Shown: one piece after another, positions 41,630-50,634 of the stretch
Layout: every line of letters starts with the position of its first letter
Numbering within the stretch: position 1 is the first letter of the stretch
Source of the DNA: Lacisediminihabitans profunda
GTDB taxonomy: Bacteria; Actinomycetota; Actinomycetes; Actinomycetales; Microbacteriaceae
Assembly: GCF_008040105.1 (NCBI RefSeq)
Contig: NZ_VRMG01000003.1
Coordinates: 62,001 to 126,000, forward strand
Length of the DNA stretch: 64,000 nucleotides
Direction: 5' to 3'
Notes under the pieces: model-generated
What the model was told of the DNA's origin: nothing
What the model saw: the letters and a program-made list of their open reading frames with translations, nothing else
Databases searched by the model: none
Made by a program: the position numbers and the translations under genes

Positions 41630-42610
41630 CTAGGCGGCCAGTAGCGCGTAGCAGCGTTCGAGTCTGGCGATCCACCAGGCGGTTCGAACGGGGTCGGCGG
41701 CGCGCGCGTCGAGCAGGGCTGCGCTCGGCACCACGCGGCGTACCTCGATCGAGCCGGCGACCGGGACGAGCGGGTCCTCGGTCACGTCCGAGGCCAGCAG
41801 ACTCACGGTCGCGAGCCCGCAGTCGTAGGCGAGTTCCGGCACGGCGGCCGCGAGGTACGCGCCCATCGAGATGCCCACGGAGGTCTCGAGGGCGCTCGAG
41901 ACGACGACGGGAAGGCCGGCCTGCGCCGCGATGTCGAGGGCGCGGCGAATGCCGCCGAGGGGTTGTGCCTTGATTACGAGCACATCGGCCGCCCTCGCCC
42001 GTGCCACCTCGAGCGGATCGCTCGACTTGCGCACGCTCTCGTCGGCGGCGATCGGCATCCCCATGTACTTGACCCGCGTGCGGATGTCGGCGAGCTCGTC
42101 GACCGTCGGGCAGGGCTGTTCGACGTACTCCAGGTCGTACGGCGCCAGGGCGTGGATGGCGTGCTCGGCCTCGTCCACGTTCCAGCCGCCGTTCGCGTCG
42201 AGCCGGATGCGGCCCTCCGGCCCCAGGTACTTGCGGGCCGCGGCGACGCGCGCGACGTCATCCGCGATCGTCTGGCCGGGCTCCGCCACCTTCACCTTGA
42301 TGGTTCGACAGCCGGGAAAGCGGTCGAGGACGGCGGCAACCTCCTCGGCGGCGACGGCGGGAAGCGTGGCATTCACTCGGATGCTGCTGCGGAAGATCGC
42401 CGGCGCCGGGGTCCAGCCGAAGTCGATCGCCGCCGCAAGCCAGACGCACGCCTCCTGGTCGTCGTACTCGAGGAACGGCGAGAACTCCGTCCACCCCTCC
42501 GGGCCCTCGAAGAGCATGACCTCCCTCGTGTCGATCCCGCGAAACCTCGAACTCAGCGGCAGGGAGACGACGCGCGCGGTGGAAAGGATGTCAGACAGCG
42601 TCGGCAGCAT
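41630..42610 (-). CDS. menC: o-Succinylbenzoate synthase
   Basis: Menaquinone step: dehydrates SHCHC to o-succinylbenzoate. The 326-residue enolase-superfamily enzyme has the catalytic Lys in TIKVKVAEP, metal ligands in RLDANGGWN, EYVEQP and AADESV, and the second Lys in VLVIKAQPLGG. ATG 42610 was chosen for MLPTLSDIL; the upstream frame is shadow. It is divergent from the short membrane-protein gene and menB, so the men genes flank a shared promoter region of 41 bases. Confidence 0.93.
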   Translation of the reverse strand: MLPTLSDILSTARVVSLPLSSRFRGIDTREVMLFEGPEGWTEFSPFLEYDDQEACVWLAAAIDFGWTPAPAIFRSSIRVNATLPAVAAEEVAAVLDRFPGCRTIKVKVAEPGQTIADDVARVAAARKYLGPEGRIRLDANGGWNVDEAEHAIHALAPYDLEYVEQPCPTVDELADIRTRVKYMGMPIAADESVRKSSDPLEVARARAADVLVIKAQPLGGIRRALDIAAQAGLPVVVSSALETSVGISMGAYLAAAVPELAYDCGLATVSLLASDVTEDPLVPVAGSIEVRRVVPSAALLDARAADPVRTAWWIARLERCYALLAA

Positions 42611-42651
42611 GTGCCCAGTCTGCACCCCTCGGCGTGCCTTAGTCTGGGCGC

Positions 42652-42954
42652 ATGTCGACCGAGTCGTTCCCGTGGGCCAGGCGGCAGTGGCCCGGGCTGG
42701 CCGCGCTCGCCCTCGCCGTGCTGCTCGTCGTGGTGGAGGCGGTGGCGGTGTCGATCGGGTCGACCGGCCACTGGGCGGCGGCAACCGTGCTCGCGTGGGC
42801 CGTCATCTCGCTGACGATCGTCTCCTTCCTCGGCGGGCTCGTGGGCGTCGCCCTGCGCCGCGGCCGTCGGTGGGGTGCGGCGGCGATGGTCGTGAGCGTC
42901 GTGGCGAACCCCCTCGTTCTCGTCTGGCTGTTCCGTGCCCTGGGCAACTCGTAG
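42652..42954 (+). CDS. Small two- to three-helix membrane protein (100 aa)
   Basis: A 100-residue protein with hydrophobic helices at about 14-36, 43-67 and 77-98, a WARRQWPG start and an Arg-rich loop RRGRRWG. It is the first gene of the menB strand, 9 bases ahead of menB. The family is not recognised; its place suggests a housekeeping membrane role in Microbacteriaceae, but nothing ties it to menaquinone chemistry. Confidence 0.7.
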   Translation: MSTESFPWARRQWPGLAALALAVLLVVVEAVAVSIGSTGHWAAATVLAWAVISLTIVSFLGGLVGVALRRGRRWGAAAMVVSVVANPLVLVWLFRALGNS

Positions 42955-42963
42955 GCTTGCCCC

Positions 42964-43851
42964 ATGCCTGAGGTCTCCGAACTGTTCGATCCGAGCGCGT
43001 GGAAGCCGGTGGCCGGTTTCGACTCGCTGACCGACATCACCTACCACCAGGACACGGCGGGCCGGGTGGCGCGCATCGCGTTCGATCGGCCGGAGGTGCG
43101 CAATGCGTTCCGGCCGCACACCGTCGACGAGCTGTATTCGGCCCTCGACGACGCCCGCCAGAACGCGCGGATCGGCGTGGTGCTGCTGACCGGAAACGGC
43201 CCGAGCGCGAGGGACGGCGGCTGGGCATTCTGCTCGGGCGGGGACCAGCGCATCCGGGGCAGGGACGGCTACCAGTACGCGGACGGCTCGACGAGCACCG
43301 GTCGCCTGCACGTCCTCGAGGTGCAGCGGCTGATCCGCTTCATGCCCAAGGTCGTCATCGCCGTGATCCCCGGCTGGGCCGCCGGCGGCGGTCACTCGCT
43401 GCACGTCGTCTGCGACCTCTCCATCGCGAGCGCGGAGCACGGCAAGTTCAAGCAGACGGATGCCGACGTCGGGTCGTTCGACGGCGGCTACGGCAGCGCC
43501 TACTTCGCCCGTCAGGTCGGCCAGAAGGCCGCGCGGGAGGTGTTCTTCCTCGCCCGGGAGTACGACGCGAAGCGCGCGCTCGAGATGGGCGCGATCAACG
43601 CGGTGGTGCCGCACGCCGACCTCGAAAGGGTGGCGCTCGAGTGGGCGAACGAGATTCTCGGCAAGTCGCCGACGGCGATCCGCATGCTCAAGTTCGCCTT
43701 CAACGCCGTCGACGACGGAATGGTCGGCCAGCAGGTGTTCGCCGGGGAGGCCACCCGACTCGCCTACGGCACGGACGAGGCGGTGGAGGGCAGGGACGCC
43801 TTCCTGGAGAAGCGCGAACCGGACTGGTCGCCGTTCCCCTGGCAGTTCTAG
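42964..43851 (+). CDS. menB: 1,4-Dihydroxy-2-naphthoyl-CoA synthase
   Basis: Crotonase-fold enzyme that closes the second ring of menaquinone from o-succinylbenzoyl-CoA. The 295-residue protein has the family insert GDQRIRGRDGYQYADG, the oxyanion-hole segment IPGWAAGGGHSLHVVCDLSIAS, the TDADVGSFDGGYGSAYFARQVG catalytic region (shown only in part) and the C-terminal helix. Length and motifs match MenB closely. Followed at 33 bases by menE. Confidence 0.96.
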   Translation: MPEVSELFDPSAWKPVAGFDSLTDITYHQDTAGRVARIAFDRPEVRNAFRPHTVDELYSALDDARQNARIGVVLLTGNGPSARDGGWAFCSGGDQRIRGRDGYQYADGSTSTGRLHVLEVQRLIRFMPKVVIAVIPGWAAGGGHSLHVVCDLSIASAEHGKFKQTDADVGSFDGGYGSAYFARQVGQKAAREVFFLAREYDAKRALEMGAINAVVPHADLERVALEWANEILGKSPTAIRMLKFAFNAVDDGMVGQQVFAGEATRLAYGTDEAVEGRDAFLEKREPDWSPFPWQF

Positions 43852-43884
43852 TGCGCGGGGGCTTCTAGTGCGCGCGGTGCTGCG

Positions 43885-45027
43885 GTGAGCAGGCCGCTCC
43901 GGGTGGTGCCGGCCGACGACGCCGCGGTGGTGCTCGAGGCGCTGCGCGACGCGCTCGCCGGAGGGCCGGCGGTGCTCCCCGGGGCGCCGAGCTCCGGACT
44001 GCCGGCGACGGTCGAACAGCGCGTGGCCCTTGTCGTGGAGACGAGTGGCTCGACGGGCGCCCCGAAGCGGGTCGCGCTCGCGGCGAACGCCATCCTCGCG
44101 AGCGCCGCGGCCTCGGAGGCCGCGCTCGGCGGGCCCGGCCAGTGGCTGCTCGCCCTGCCCGCGCACTACATCGCGGGAATCAACGTGCTCGTGCGGTCGA
44201 TCGCCGCCCAGACCCAGCCCGTGATCATGCCGTCCGGGCACTTCGACGCCGTCGCCTTCGCCGCGGCGAGCGGACGACTCGACGGCGAGCTGCGGTTCAC
44301 CTCGCTCGTGCCGGCACAGCTCGCCCGGCTCGTCGAGGCCGCCGAGGACGACCTCGGTGTGCTCGAGGCGCTCCGGCGCTTCGACCGGATGCTCGTGGGC
44401 GGCCAGGCCACACCGCCGCAGCTCGTGGGGCGGGCGCTCGAACTGGGGTTCAACGTCACCCGCACCTATGGCTCGAGCGAGACCTCCGGGGGCTGCGTGT
44501 ACGACGGTGTGCCGATCGGCACTGCCCAGGCCAGGATCGAGAACGGGCAGGTGGAGCTCGCCGGACCGATGCTCGCCGAGGGCTACCTCGGTGACCCGGA
44601 GCGAACGGCGGCGGCCTTCTGCGAGGCGGACGGCATCCGCTGGTACCGCACGGGAGACACCGGCGAGATCGTCGACGGCGTGCTGACCGTGACCGGGCGG
44701 ATCGACGGCATCCTCATCTCCGGCGGGGTCAAGGTGTCGCTCGAGGCGATCGAACGAGTCGTGCGCGGGCTGGACGGGCTCGCGGATGCCGTGGCCGTCC
44801 GAGCGCCGAGTGTCACCTGGGGCGAGGTGCCGGTGGTCTTCAGCACGGGAGCGCTGCCGCTCGCCGAACTCCGCTCGATCGTGTCCGGGACGCTCGGTGC
44901 GGCCTCCGCCCCGGCCGCCATCGTGCGAGTCGAGGCCATTCCGCTGCTGTCGAGCGGCAAGCCGGACCGCGTGGTCCTGGCCGAACTCGCGGCGGCCTCG
45001 GCCGGAGTCGACGTGGGGCGTCAGTAG
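43885..45027 (+). CDS. menE: o-Succinylbenzoate-CoA ligase
   Basis: Adenylates o-succinylbenzoate and joins it to CoA, the step before MenB. The 380-residue protein is shorter than usual acyl-CoA ligases, as for other actinobacterial MenE. It shows the P-loop-like ETSGSTGAPKRV, the RTYGSSETSGG motif and the TGRIDGILISGGVKVSLEAIE hinge. The C-terminal Lys is in LSSGKPDRVV. GTG start at 43885, preceded by a direct repeat of the menB 3' end (CTTCTAGTGCGCG...), apparently a short local duplication. Confidence 0.93.
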   Translation: MSRPLRVVPADDAAVVLEALRDALAGGPAVLPGAPSSGLPATVEQRVALVVETSGSTGAPKRVALAANAILASAAASEAALGGPGQWLLALPAHYIAGINVLVRSIAAQTQPVIMPSGHFDAVAFAAASGRLDGELRFTSLVPAQLARLVEAAEDDLGVLEALRRFDRMLVGGQATPPQLVGRALELGFNVTRTYGSSETSGGCVYDGVPIGTAQARIENGQVELAGPMLAEGYLGDPERTAAAFCEADGIRWYRTGDTGEIVDGVLTVTGRIDGILISGGVKVSLEAIERVVRGLDGLADAVAVRAPSVTWGEVPVVFSTGALPLAELRSIVSGTLGAASAPAAIVRVEAIPLLSSGKPDRVVLAELAAASAGVDVGRQ

Positions 45028-45036
45028 GATTTGTGC

Positions 45037-46038
45037 GTGGCTAACGCGAGCAGACCCGTCCAGAAACGCATCGACCCGGCGAAGGTTCCGCGCGCCGGGC
45101 GGGGCGGCACGAGCGGAAAGAGCGGCAAGCCCGGCGGCCAGCCGCCCCGCGTCGTCGTGCGCAAGGCGAGCGCCTCCGATTGGATCGGCGGGGCGAGGCT
45201 GCGCACCCTTCCCCTCGCGGTGTCCCCGGTCGCTCTGGGCACCGCATCCGCGTTCCTTCTCTCCACCCCGGGCTGGCACTGGGTGCGGGCGCTTCTCGCC
45301 CTCGTGGTGGCCGTGGCGCTGCAGGTCGGCGTCAACTACGCGAACGACTACTCCGACGGCATCCGCGGCACCGATCGCTACCGAGTCGGTCCGTCGCGGC
45401 TGACCGGGAGCGGAGCGGCCAAACCGCGGACCGTGCTGGCCGTCGCGCTCGCCTTCTTCGCGCTCGGCGGTGTCGCCGGCGTCGTTCTCGTGGTGCTGTC
45501 GGGCTTCTACTGGCTGCTCGCGGTGGGCGCGGCCTGCATCGTCGCCGCCTACTTCTACACCGGAGGCAAGCACCCCTACGGCTATTACGGGCTCGGCGAG
45601 GTCTTCGTCTTCGTGTTCTTCGGCATCGTCGCCACCGCCGGCACCACCTACACCCAGGTCGGCACGGTCAACACCGAGAGTTGGCTCGCCGGCGCGGCCG
45701 CCGGTCTGCTCGCCTGCGCGGTGCTCATGGTCAACAACCTGCGGGACCTCGAACAGGACAGGCTGGCCAAGAAGCGCACCCTCGCGGTGCTCGTCGGCAA
45801 CCGCGCCTCGCGCGTGCTGTTCACCGTGTTCGTGGCGATCCCGTTCGTGATCCTGGTGTTCTTCGCCGTGTTCTACGAGAAGGCGCCCTACGTCTTCTTC
45901 ACCCTGCTCGTGGCGATCCCCGCCGTGATCATCACGCTCACCGGCAAGACGGCGCCGGAGTTCATCCTCGCGCTCAAACTCACGAGCCTCACCGCGCTGC
46001 TCTTCGGGCTAGGCCTGGCGGCTGCCATTGCCTTCTAG
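45037..46038 (+). CDS. menA: 1,4-Dihydroxy-2-naphthoate polyprenyltransferase
   Basis: Attaches the isoprenoid tail to DHNA at the membrane. The 333-residue UbiA-superfamily enzyme has a 45-residue basic/Gly-rich N-terminus, then eight to nine helices with the two Asp-rich motifs NYANDYSDGIRGTD and NNLRDLEQDRLAKKRT that bind Mg-pyrophosphate. GTG 45037 was chosen over TTG 45031 (TAGGA spacing). Its 3' end overlaps the convergent DUF4229 gene by 30 bases. Confidence 0.95.
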   Translation: MANASRPVQKRIDPAKVPRAGRGGTSGKSGKPGGQPPRVVVRKASASDWIGGARLRTLPLAVSPVALGTASAFLLSTPGWHWVRALLALVVAVALQVGVNYANDYSDGIRGTDRYRVGPSRLTGSGAAKPRTVLAVALAFFALGGVAGVVLVVLSGFYWLLAVGAACIVAAYFYTGGKHPYGYYGLGEVFVFVFFGIVATAGTTYTQVGTVNTESWLAGAAAGLLACAVLMVNNLRDLEQDRLAKKRTLAVLVGNRASRVLFTVFVAIPFVILVFFAVFYEKAPYVFFTLLVAIPAVIITLTGKTAPEFILALKLTSLTALLFGLGLAAAIAF

Positions 46039-46308
46039 GCGGTCGAGCATCTCGTTCTCGAGCTCGTTGTCGGCGTCCCGGTCCTTGGCCGCGCGGATCT
46101 CGACGATGCTCTTCGCAACGGCGTCCCGCTGGGGGCGAAAGAAGATGTACGACACGCACAGTCCGATCACCGCGGCCACGATCGCTGCGATCCAACCGGT
46201 GACGCCGATCACGAGCAGCACGGCGAGCGCGAGGGCGAAGATGCCGACCCTGATCGCGGTGTAGACCAGCCACTGGCGAGACGATTTCACGCCTTCCAGT
46301 CTAGGCAC
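46009..46308 (-). CDS. DUF4229-type small membrane protein
   Basis: A 99-residue protein with two transmembrane helices (about 18-38 and 41-58) and a charged helical C-terminus (FFRPQRDAVAKSIVEIRAAKDRD). It resembles DUF4229 proteins that sit beside menA in Actinobacteria. Start GTG 46308 or GTG 46290 (VKSSRQW). Function unknown; it may be an assembly or stability factor in this neighbourhood (inference). Confidence 0.78.
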   Translation of the reverse strand: MPRLEGVKSSRQWLVYTAIRVGIFALALAVLLVIGVTGWIAAIVAAVIGLCVSYIFFRPQRDAVAKSIVEIRAAKDRDADNELENEMLDRLEGNGSRQA

Positions 46309-46362
46309 CGTGACTGTACGATTTGCGCTGCAGCAATCAGGATCGCGGCTTACAATCTGGGC

Positions 46363-46713
46363 ATGACCCGGCTCGCACTAATCCTCCTGATTGCCTATCT
46401 GGCGTTCACGATCTTCGCCCTGATCGATGTGATCATGACGATCGGGACTCGCGTGCGCGCACTGCCGAAGTATCTCTGGGCCGCGATCGTGGTGCTCGTC
46501 CCGGTGATCGGCGCCGTCCTGTGGTTCACCATCGGCAAGGACCGTTCGTCGCGCAGCCCGGCCCAACGCCAGCCGCGCGGGCCGATCGCCCCGGACGACG
46601 ACCCGGAATTCCTGCGCAGGCTGGGCGAGGACAAGCAGCGCGAGGAGCGCATCCGCCAGCTCGAGGAGCGCCTCGCCGAGCTCGACGACGACCAGAACAA
46701 CAGCAAAGACTAG
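46363..46713 (+). CDS. PLDc_N-type small membrane protein
   Basis: A 116-residue protein. Two helices (about 2-24 and 42-60) match the N-terminal membrane region of cardiolipin synthases (KYLWAAIVVLVPVIGAVLWFTIGK), and a charged coiled-coil-like tail follows (EDKQREERIRQLEERLAELDDD). The HKD catalytic domain is absent, so it is not an enzyme by itself. Its stop overlaps the menD GTG as TAGTG, implying coupled translation. Confidence 0.85.
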   Translation: MTRLALILLIAYLAFTIFALIDVIMTIGTRVRALPKYLWAAIVVLVPVIGAVLWFTIGKDRSSRSPAQRQPRGPIAPDDDPEFLRRLGEDKQREERIRQLEERLAELDDDQNNSKD

Positions 46714-48422
46714 TGGCGCTGCCGGAGCGGCCGGGCGCGAACCCGGCAACGGAGTTCGCGGTTGCGATTCTCGGCGAGCTGATTCGTCGCGGCGTGAGAG
46801 ACGTTGTGCTGTGCCCGGGATCCCGGTCGCAGGCGCTCGCCCTCGCCGCCGCGGCGTTCGAGCAGGCCGGCCTGATTCGGCTTCGGGTGCGCATCGACGA
46901 GCGGGTCGCCGGCTTTCTCGCGCTCGGACTCGCCGTCGAGACCCGCACTCCGGTGCTCGTGATCACGACGTCGGGCACCGCGGTGGCGAACCTGCATCCT
47001 GCGGTCCTGGAGGCGCACCACTCCGGCGTTCCGCTCATCCTCTTCACCGCGGACCGGCCGCTCGAGTTGCGCGGGATCGGCTCCAATCAGACCACCGAGC
47101 AAGTGGGGATCTTCGGGCCGGCGGTCACTTGGGTACGCGATGTCGAGGCGCCGAGCCACACCGGGTTCGATCCGGACTACCCGGGCGAGGTGGCGCACGA
47201 GGCGTATTCCGCGGCAGCCGGCCACTCCTCCACGCCGGGGCCGGTGCAACTGAACCTTGCCTTCCGCGAGCCGCTCTCGGGCCCGGTCGCCCGGCTGCCC
47301 CAGCTCGACGAGCACCAGTGGCCCGAGCGAACGCTGCGGCGCGGGCTCGAGGTGGAGCACGCTCCGAACACGGTGGTCATCGCCGGGCACGGCGCCGGGC
47401 CGCAGGCGGAGGCGCTCGCCCGATCGATCGGGGTGCCGCTGATCGCGGAGGTCTCGAGCGGTTCCCGGTTCGGCCCGAACCTGGTGGGCTCCTACCGCGA
47501 TCTGCTCTCCGACCCAGAATTCGGCGGTCGGGTGGAGCGGGCGATCGTGTTCGGGCATCCCACCCTCAGCCGGGAGGTGCCGGCCCTGCTCGAGCGAGAC
47601 GGCGTGACCGTGCAGGTGATTCGGGCGCCGGGGGCGGAGCCGTACAACCCGGGCCGCCGGGCGAGCAGCGTGCACGACTTCGCCACCCACGAGGGCGGCC
47701 CTGACGAGTCGCTCGGCGCACGCCGCTGGCTCGGCACCTGGGTGCAGGCGGGCCGCGAGCGGCTGCCCGAGCGCGCGGCGCAACCGGAGCCCGCGGCGGC
47801 CGAGGAACGTGCAGGCGACTTCGCGCGGGAGCAGCTGGCCGCCTTCCGGGAGCCCATCACCCGGCGTCTCCTCGTCGAGACGGTGTGGCGACTCACCTGG
47901 CCGCACGACCGGCTCGTGCTCGGCGCGTCCAGGCTCATCCGAGTGGCGGATGCCGAGGTGCAGGGCAAGAAGATCTCCGTGCACGCCAACCGCGGCCTCG
48001 CCGGCATCGACGGGACCGTCTCGACCGGCCTCGGCATCGCCCTGGCGAGCCAGGAGCCGGGCCTCGACTCGGGTGGGGCATCCCGCGGCACGCTCGGCCT
48101 GACCAGGGTGTTGCTCGGCGATCTCGCGGTTCTGCACGACGCCGGAGCCCTGCTCTTCGGGCTGGGCGAGGTTCGGCCGCGCATCCAGGTGGTGGTGGGT
48201 AACGACGGTGGCGGCACGATCTTCGACGGGCTCGAGGTCGCCTCGACGGCCCCCCGGGACGCGCTGGACCGGGTGCTCTACACCCCGCAGTCGGTCGACC
48301 TGCGCGCCCTGGCCGCGGCCTACGGCTGGGAATACCGCACCGCGACCAGCCGCGGTGAACTCGACGTGGCGCTCGCGGCATCCGACTCCCCGACCATCGT
48401 CGAGGTGCCGCTGGTTCGCTAG
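46713..48422 (+). CDS. menD: SEPHCHC synthase
   Basis: ThDP-dependent enzyme that condenses isochorismate with 2-oxoglutarate, the first committed menaquinone step. The 569-residue protein shows the N-terminal Glu/CPGSRSQALALAAA motif, TTSGTAVANLHPAVLEA, SNQTTEQVGIFG, and the C-terminal ThDP/Mg region GNDGGGTIFDGLE. GTG 46713 was chosen; it gives the family start NPATEFAVAILGELIRRGV. Isochorismate comes from MenF at 49307. Confidence 0.95.
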   Translation: MALPERPGANPATEFAVAILGELIRRGVRDVVLCPGSRSQALALAAAAFEQAGLIRLRVRIDERVAGFLALGLAVETRTPVLVITTSGTAVANLHPAVLEAHHSGVPLILFTADRPLELRGIGSNQTTEQVGIFGPAVTWVRDVEAPSHTGFDPDYPGEVAHEAYSAAAGHSSTPGPVQLNLAFREPLSGPVARLPQLDEHQWPERTLRRGLEVEHAPNTVVIAGHGAGPQAEALARSIGVPLIAEVSSGSRFGPNLVGSYRDLLSDPEFGGRVERAIVFGHPTLSREVPALLERDGVTVQVIRAPGAEPYNPGRRASSVHDFATHEGGPDESLGARRWLGTWVQAGRERLPERAAQPEPAAAEERAGDFAREQLAAFREPITRRLLVETVWRLTWPHDRLVLGASRLIRVADAEVQGKKISVHANRGLAGIDGTVSTGLGIALASQEPGLDSGGASRGTLGLTRVLLGDLAVLHDAGALLFGLGEVRPRIQVVVGNDGGGTIFDGLEVASTAPRDALDRVLYTPQSVDLRALAAAYGWEYRTATSRGELDVALAASDSPTIVEVPLVR

Positions 48423-48438
48423 CGGGTACCATCGGCGC

Positions 48439-49287
48439 ATGGAACTGACCTGGACCTCCGACCCCGCGCCGCTGCTGACCGTGAGGCCGGGATTCAGCCT
48501 GGCCGAGGTCGACACCTCATCCACACCGGGCATCTCGGCGTCCAAAAAGACCGGCGCCGCGATCCTCGAAGAGAACCGCGCCGAACTGGACGACCTGCAG
48601 GAGCGGCTGTGGGCCGAGAGCCGGTTCGAGGGCAAACGCTCCGTGCTGCTCGTGCTGCAGGCGATGGACACCGCGGGCAAGGGCGGCATCGTCAAACACG
48701 TGATCGGTGGCATCAGCCCCCAGGGCGTGCAGGACTACGGATTCAAGAAGCCCACGCCGGAGGAGCTCTCCCACGACTTCCTGTGGCGCGTTCGCAAGAG
48801 GCTGCCGACGCCCGGAATGATCGGGGTGTTCGACCGCTCGCACTACGAGGACGTGCTCGTCGCGCGGGTGCACAGCCTCGTCGAACCGGCGGTGATCGAG
48901 CAGCGTTACGAGCTGATCCGCGAGTTCGAGCGGGAGGTCGCGGCGAGTGGCACCACGATCGTCAAGGTCATGCTGCACATCAGCCAGCACGAGCAGAAGC
49001 AGAGGCTGCTCGAGCGCCTCGAGCGCGAGGACAAGCACTGGAAGTTCAACCCGGGCGACATCGACGAACGTGACCTCTGGCCGCAGTATATGGATGCCTA
49101 CCAGCGGGCTCTGGAGGAGACGTCCACCGAGACCGCCCCGTGGTTCGTGGTGCCGGCCGACCGCAAGTGGTACGCGCGCATCGCCGTGCAGCGGATCCTG
49201 CTCGATGCGACACGGGCGCTCCGTCCGCAGTGGCCGCTCGCCGACTTCGACGTCGACGCCGAGAAGGCGCGGCTGCTCGCCAGTTGA
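48439..49287 (+). CDS. ppk2: PPK2-family polyphosphate:nucleotide phosphotransferase
   Basis: A 282-residue one-domain PPK2. The Walker A is QAMDTAGKGGIVKHV (about residues 74-88), and the Walker B-like motif is VFDRSHYEDVLVARV, the form seen in PPK2 enzymes that phosphorylate nucleoside mono- or diphosphates from polyphosphate. The lid reads LLERLEREDKHWKFNPGDIDER. It differs from the gene at 10348 (DRSWYNRAGVE), so the two likely have different nucleotide preferences. It lies between menD and menF but seems unrelated to quinone synthesis. Confidence 0.92.
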   Translation: MELTWTSDPAPLLTVRPGFSLAEVDTSSTPGISASKKTGAAILEENRAELDDLQERLWAESRFEGKRSVLLVLQAMDTAGKGGIVKHVIGGISPQGVQDYGFKKPTPEELSHDFLWRVRKRLPTPGMIGVFDRSHYEDVLVARVHSLVEPAVIEQRYELIREFEREVAASGTTIVKVMLHISQHEQKQRLLERLEREDKHWKFNPGDIDERDLWPQYMDAYQRALEETSTETAPWFVVPADRKWYARIAVQRILLDATRALRPQWPLADFDVDAEKARLLAS

Positions 49288-49306
49288 CGGTTGGGCGGCG
49301 TCTCGG

Positions 49307-50566
49307 CTAGGCGAGGGCCTCGACGATCGGCCGGAACTTGAGCCTGGTCTCCACCAATTCGCGCTCCGGCACCGAGCCGGCCACGATGCCGGCGCCCGCG
49401 TAGGCGGTGACGGTGCCGTCCGGGTCGACCTGGGCGCTGCGCAGTGCGACCGCCCACTCGCCGTCGCCATCGGCACCGACCCAGCCGACCGGCCCGGCGA
49501 AGCGGCCCCGGTCGAAGGGCTCGAGCTCCTCGATCAGGCGGAGGGCCTCCGCGGTGGGGGTGCCCGCGACCGCGGCCGTCGGATGCAGCGCAGAGATGAG
49601 GTCGAGCGAGGTCGAGCCGTCGGTGAGCTCGCCCTCCACGTCGCTCGCCAGGTGCCAGAGGTTGGGGAGCTTGAGTGTGAACGGCATCTCGCTCGCCGTG
49701 ACGTTCGGGCTGTGACTGCGCAGGGACGCCAGCACGTTCTGCACGGCGAACTGGTGCTCGTCCTGGTCCTTGGGCGACGTCGCGAGAGCGGTGGCGGCAT
49801 CCTCGTCCGACCGCTCGTCGCTGCCGCGTGCCGCACTTCCCGCAAGCACCCGTGCCGAGACTGACCCGTCGTCGACGCTCACCAGGGTCTCCGGGCTCGA
49901 CCCGAAGAACCCGTCGATGCTGAAGGTCCAGCAGTCGCGGTAGCCGAGGGCGAGGGCCTCGATGGCGCGGCGGAGGTCGGCGCCGGGCGGCATCGAGCCC
50001 ACGAGCTCCCGCGCGATCACGACCTTGCTCAGGTCGCGGTTGCAGATTCGGTCGACGGCCGCGGCGACCGCGGCACGATAGCCGTCGGCGTCGAGAGTCC
50101 CGGGCCGCAGCGCCACCGTGAACGGTCCGCCGTATGGCTGCATGGGCGGCACGACAGGGTCGGGCAGGGCCCCGACACCGATGCGCGTCACCCAGCTCCG
50201 GTCGGTGTCCCGCCCGATCACGATCGACGGCACGATGAGCACGCTCGTGCGTCGAGACCGGTCGGAGAAGGCGAAGCTGCCCATGGCGATGAGTCCGGTG
50301 CCGGTGCGGGAGAGCGGGTCGTTCACGGTCGCGGCTGCGACCACCCGCTGCCAGGCCTCCGCGGCATCCAGCATGCGGCGCTTGCCCGTGAACTCGAGTC
50401 GCAGCGCCTCGCCGTGGCCGACGAGGCCGTAGCCGCGGCGCGTCCAGAGGAGGGGATTGCCGCGGTCGAGCAGGGGGACGAGGGGGCCGGGATCGTCGGT
50501 CTCGACGGTTTCGACGACGAGCGCCGGAACGGGCGGCTCAACGCTCGAGGGCTCGGAACCGGTCAC
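49307..50566 (-). CDS. menF: Isochorismate synthase
   Basis: Converts chorismate to isochorismate for MenD. The 419-residue chorismate-binding enzyme shows the catalytic Lys in DLSKVVIARELV, the SPETLVSVDDGSVSARVLAGSAARG segment (given in part), HPTAAVAGTP, FDRGRFAGPVGWVGADGDGEWAVALRSA and the C-terminal AGAGIVAGSVPERELVET. These fit menaquinone or siderophore isochorismate synthases; the men context decides. Divergent from menG. Confidence 0.92.
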   Translation of the reverse strand: MTGSEPSSVEPPVPALVVETVETDDPGPLVPLLDRGNPLLWTRRGYGLVGHGEALRLEFTGKRRMLDAAEAWQRVVAAATVNDPLSRTGTGLIAMGSFAFSDRSRRTSVLIVPSIVIGRDTDRSWVTRIGVGALPDPVVPPMQPYGGPFTVALRPGTLDADGYRAAVAAAVDRICNRDLSKVVIARELVGSMPPGADLRRAIEALALGYRDCWTFSIDGFFGSSPETLVSVDDGSVSARVLAGSAARGSDERSDEDAATALATSPKDQDEHQFAVQNVLASLRSHSPNVTASEMPFTLKLPNLWHLASDVEGELTDGSTSLDLISALHPTAAVAGTPTAEALRLIEELEPFDRGRFAGPVGWVGADGDGEWAVALRSAQVDPDGTVTAYAGAGIVAGSVPERELVETRLKFRPIVEALA

Positions 50567-50634
50567 ACGCCAAGACTATCCCGGCGAAACCGGGCGCCAG
50601 CGGGGCGCCGGAATCGCTGAACTAGACTGGGCGA

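Noticed and set aside
42611-42784. 58-residue N-terminal extension of menC
   Set aside because: It is Pro/Arg low-complexity sequence antisense to the next gene; MLPTLSDIL at 42610 gives the family start.
42553-45573. A 1006-residue minus-strand open frame
   Set aside because: It runs antisense to menB and menE and consists of low-complexity Arg/Gly/His/Glu sequence; it is a by-product of GC-rich codon bias.
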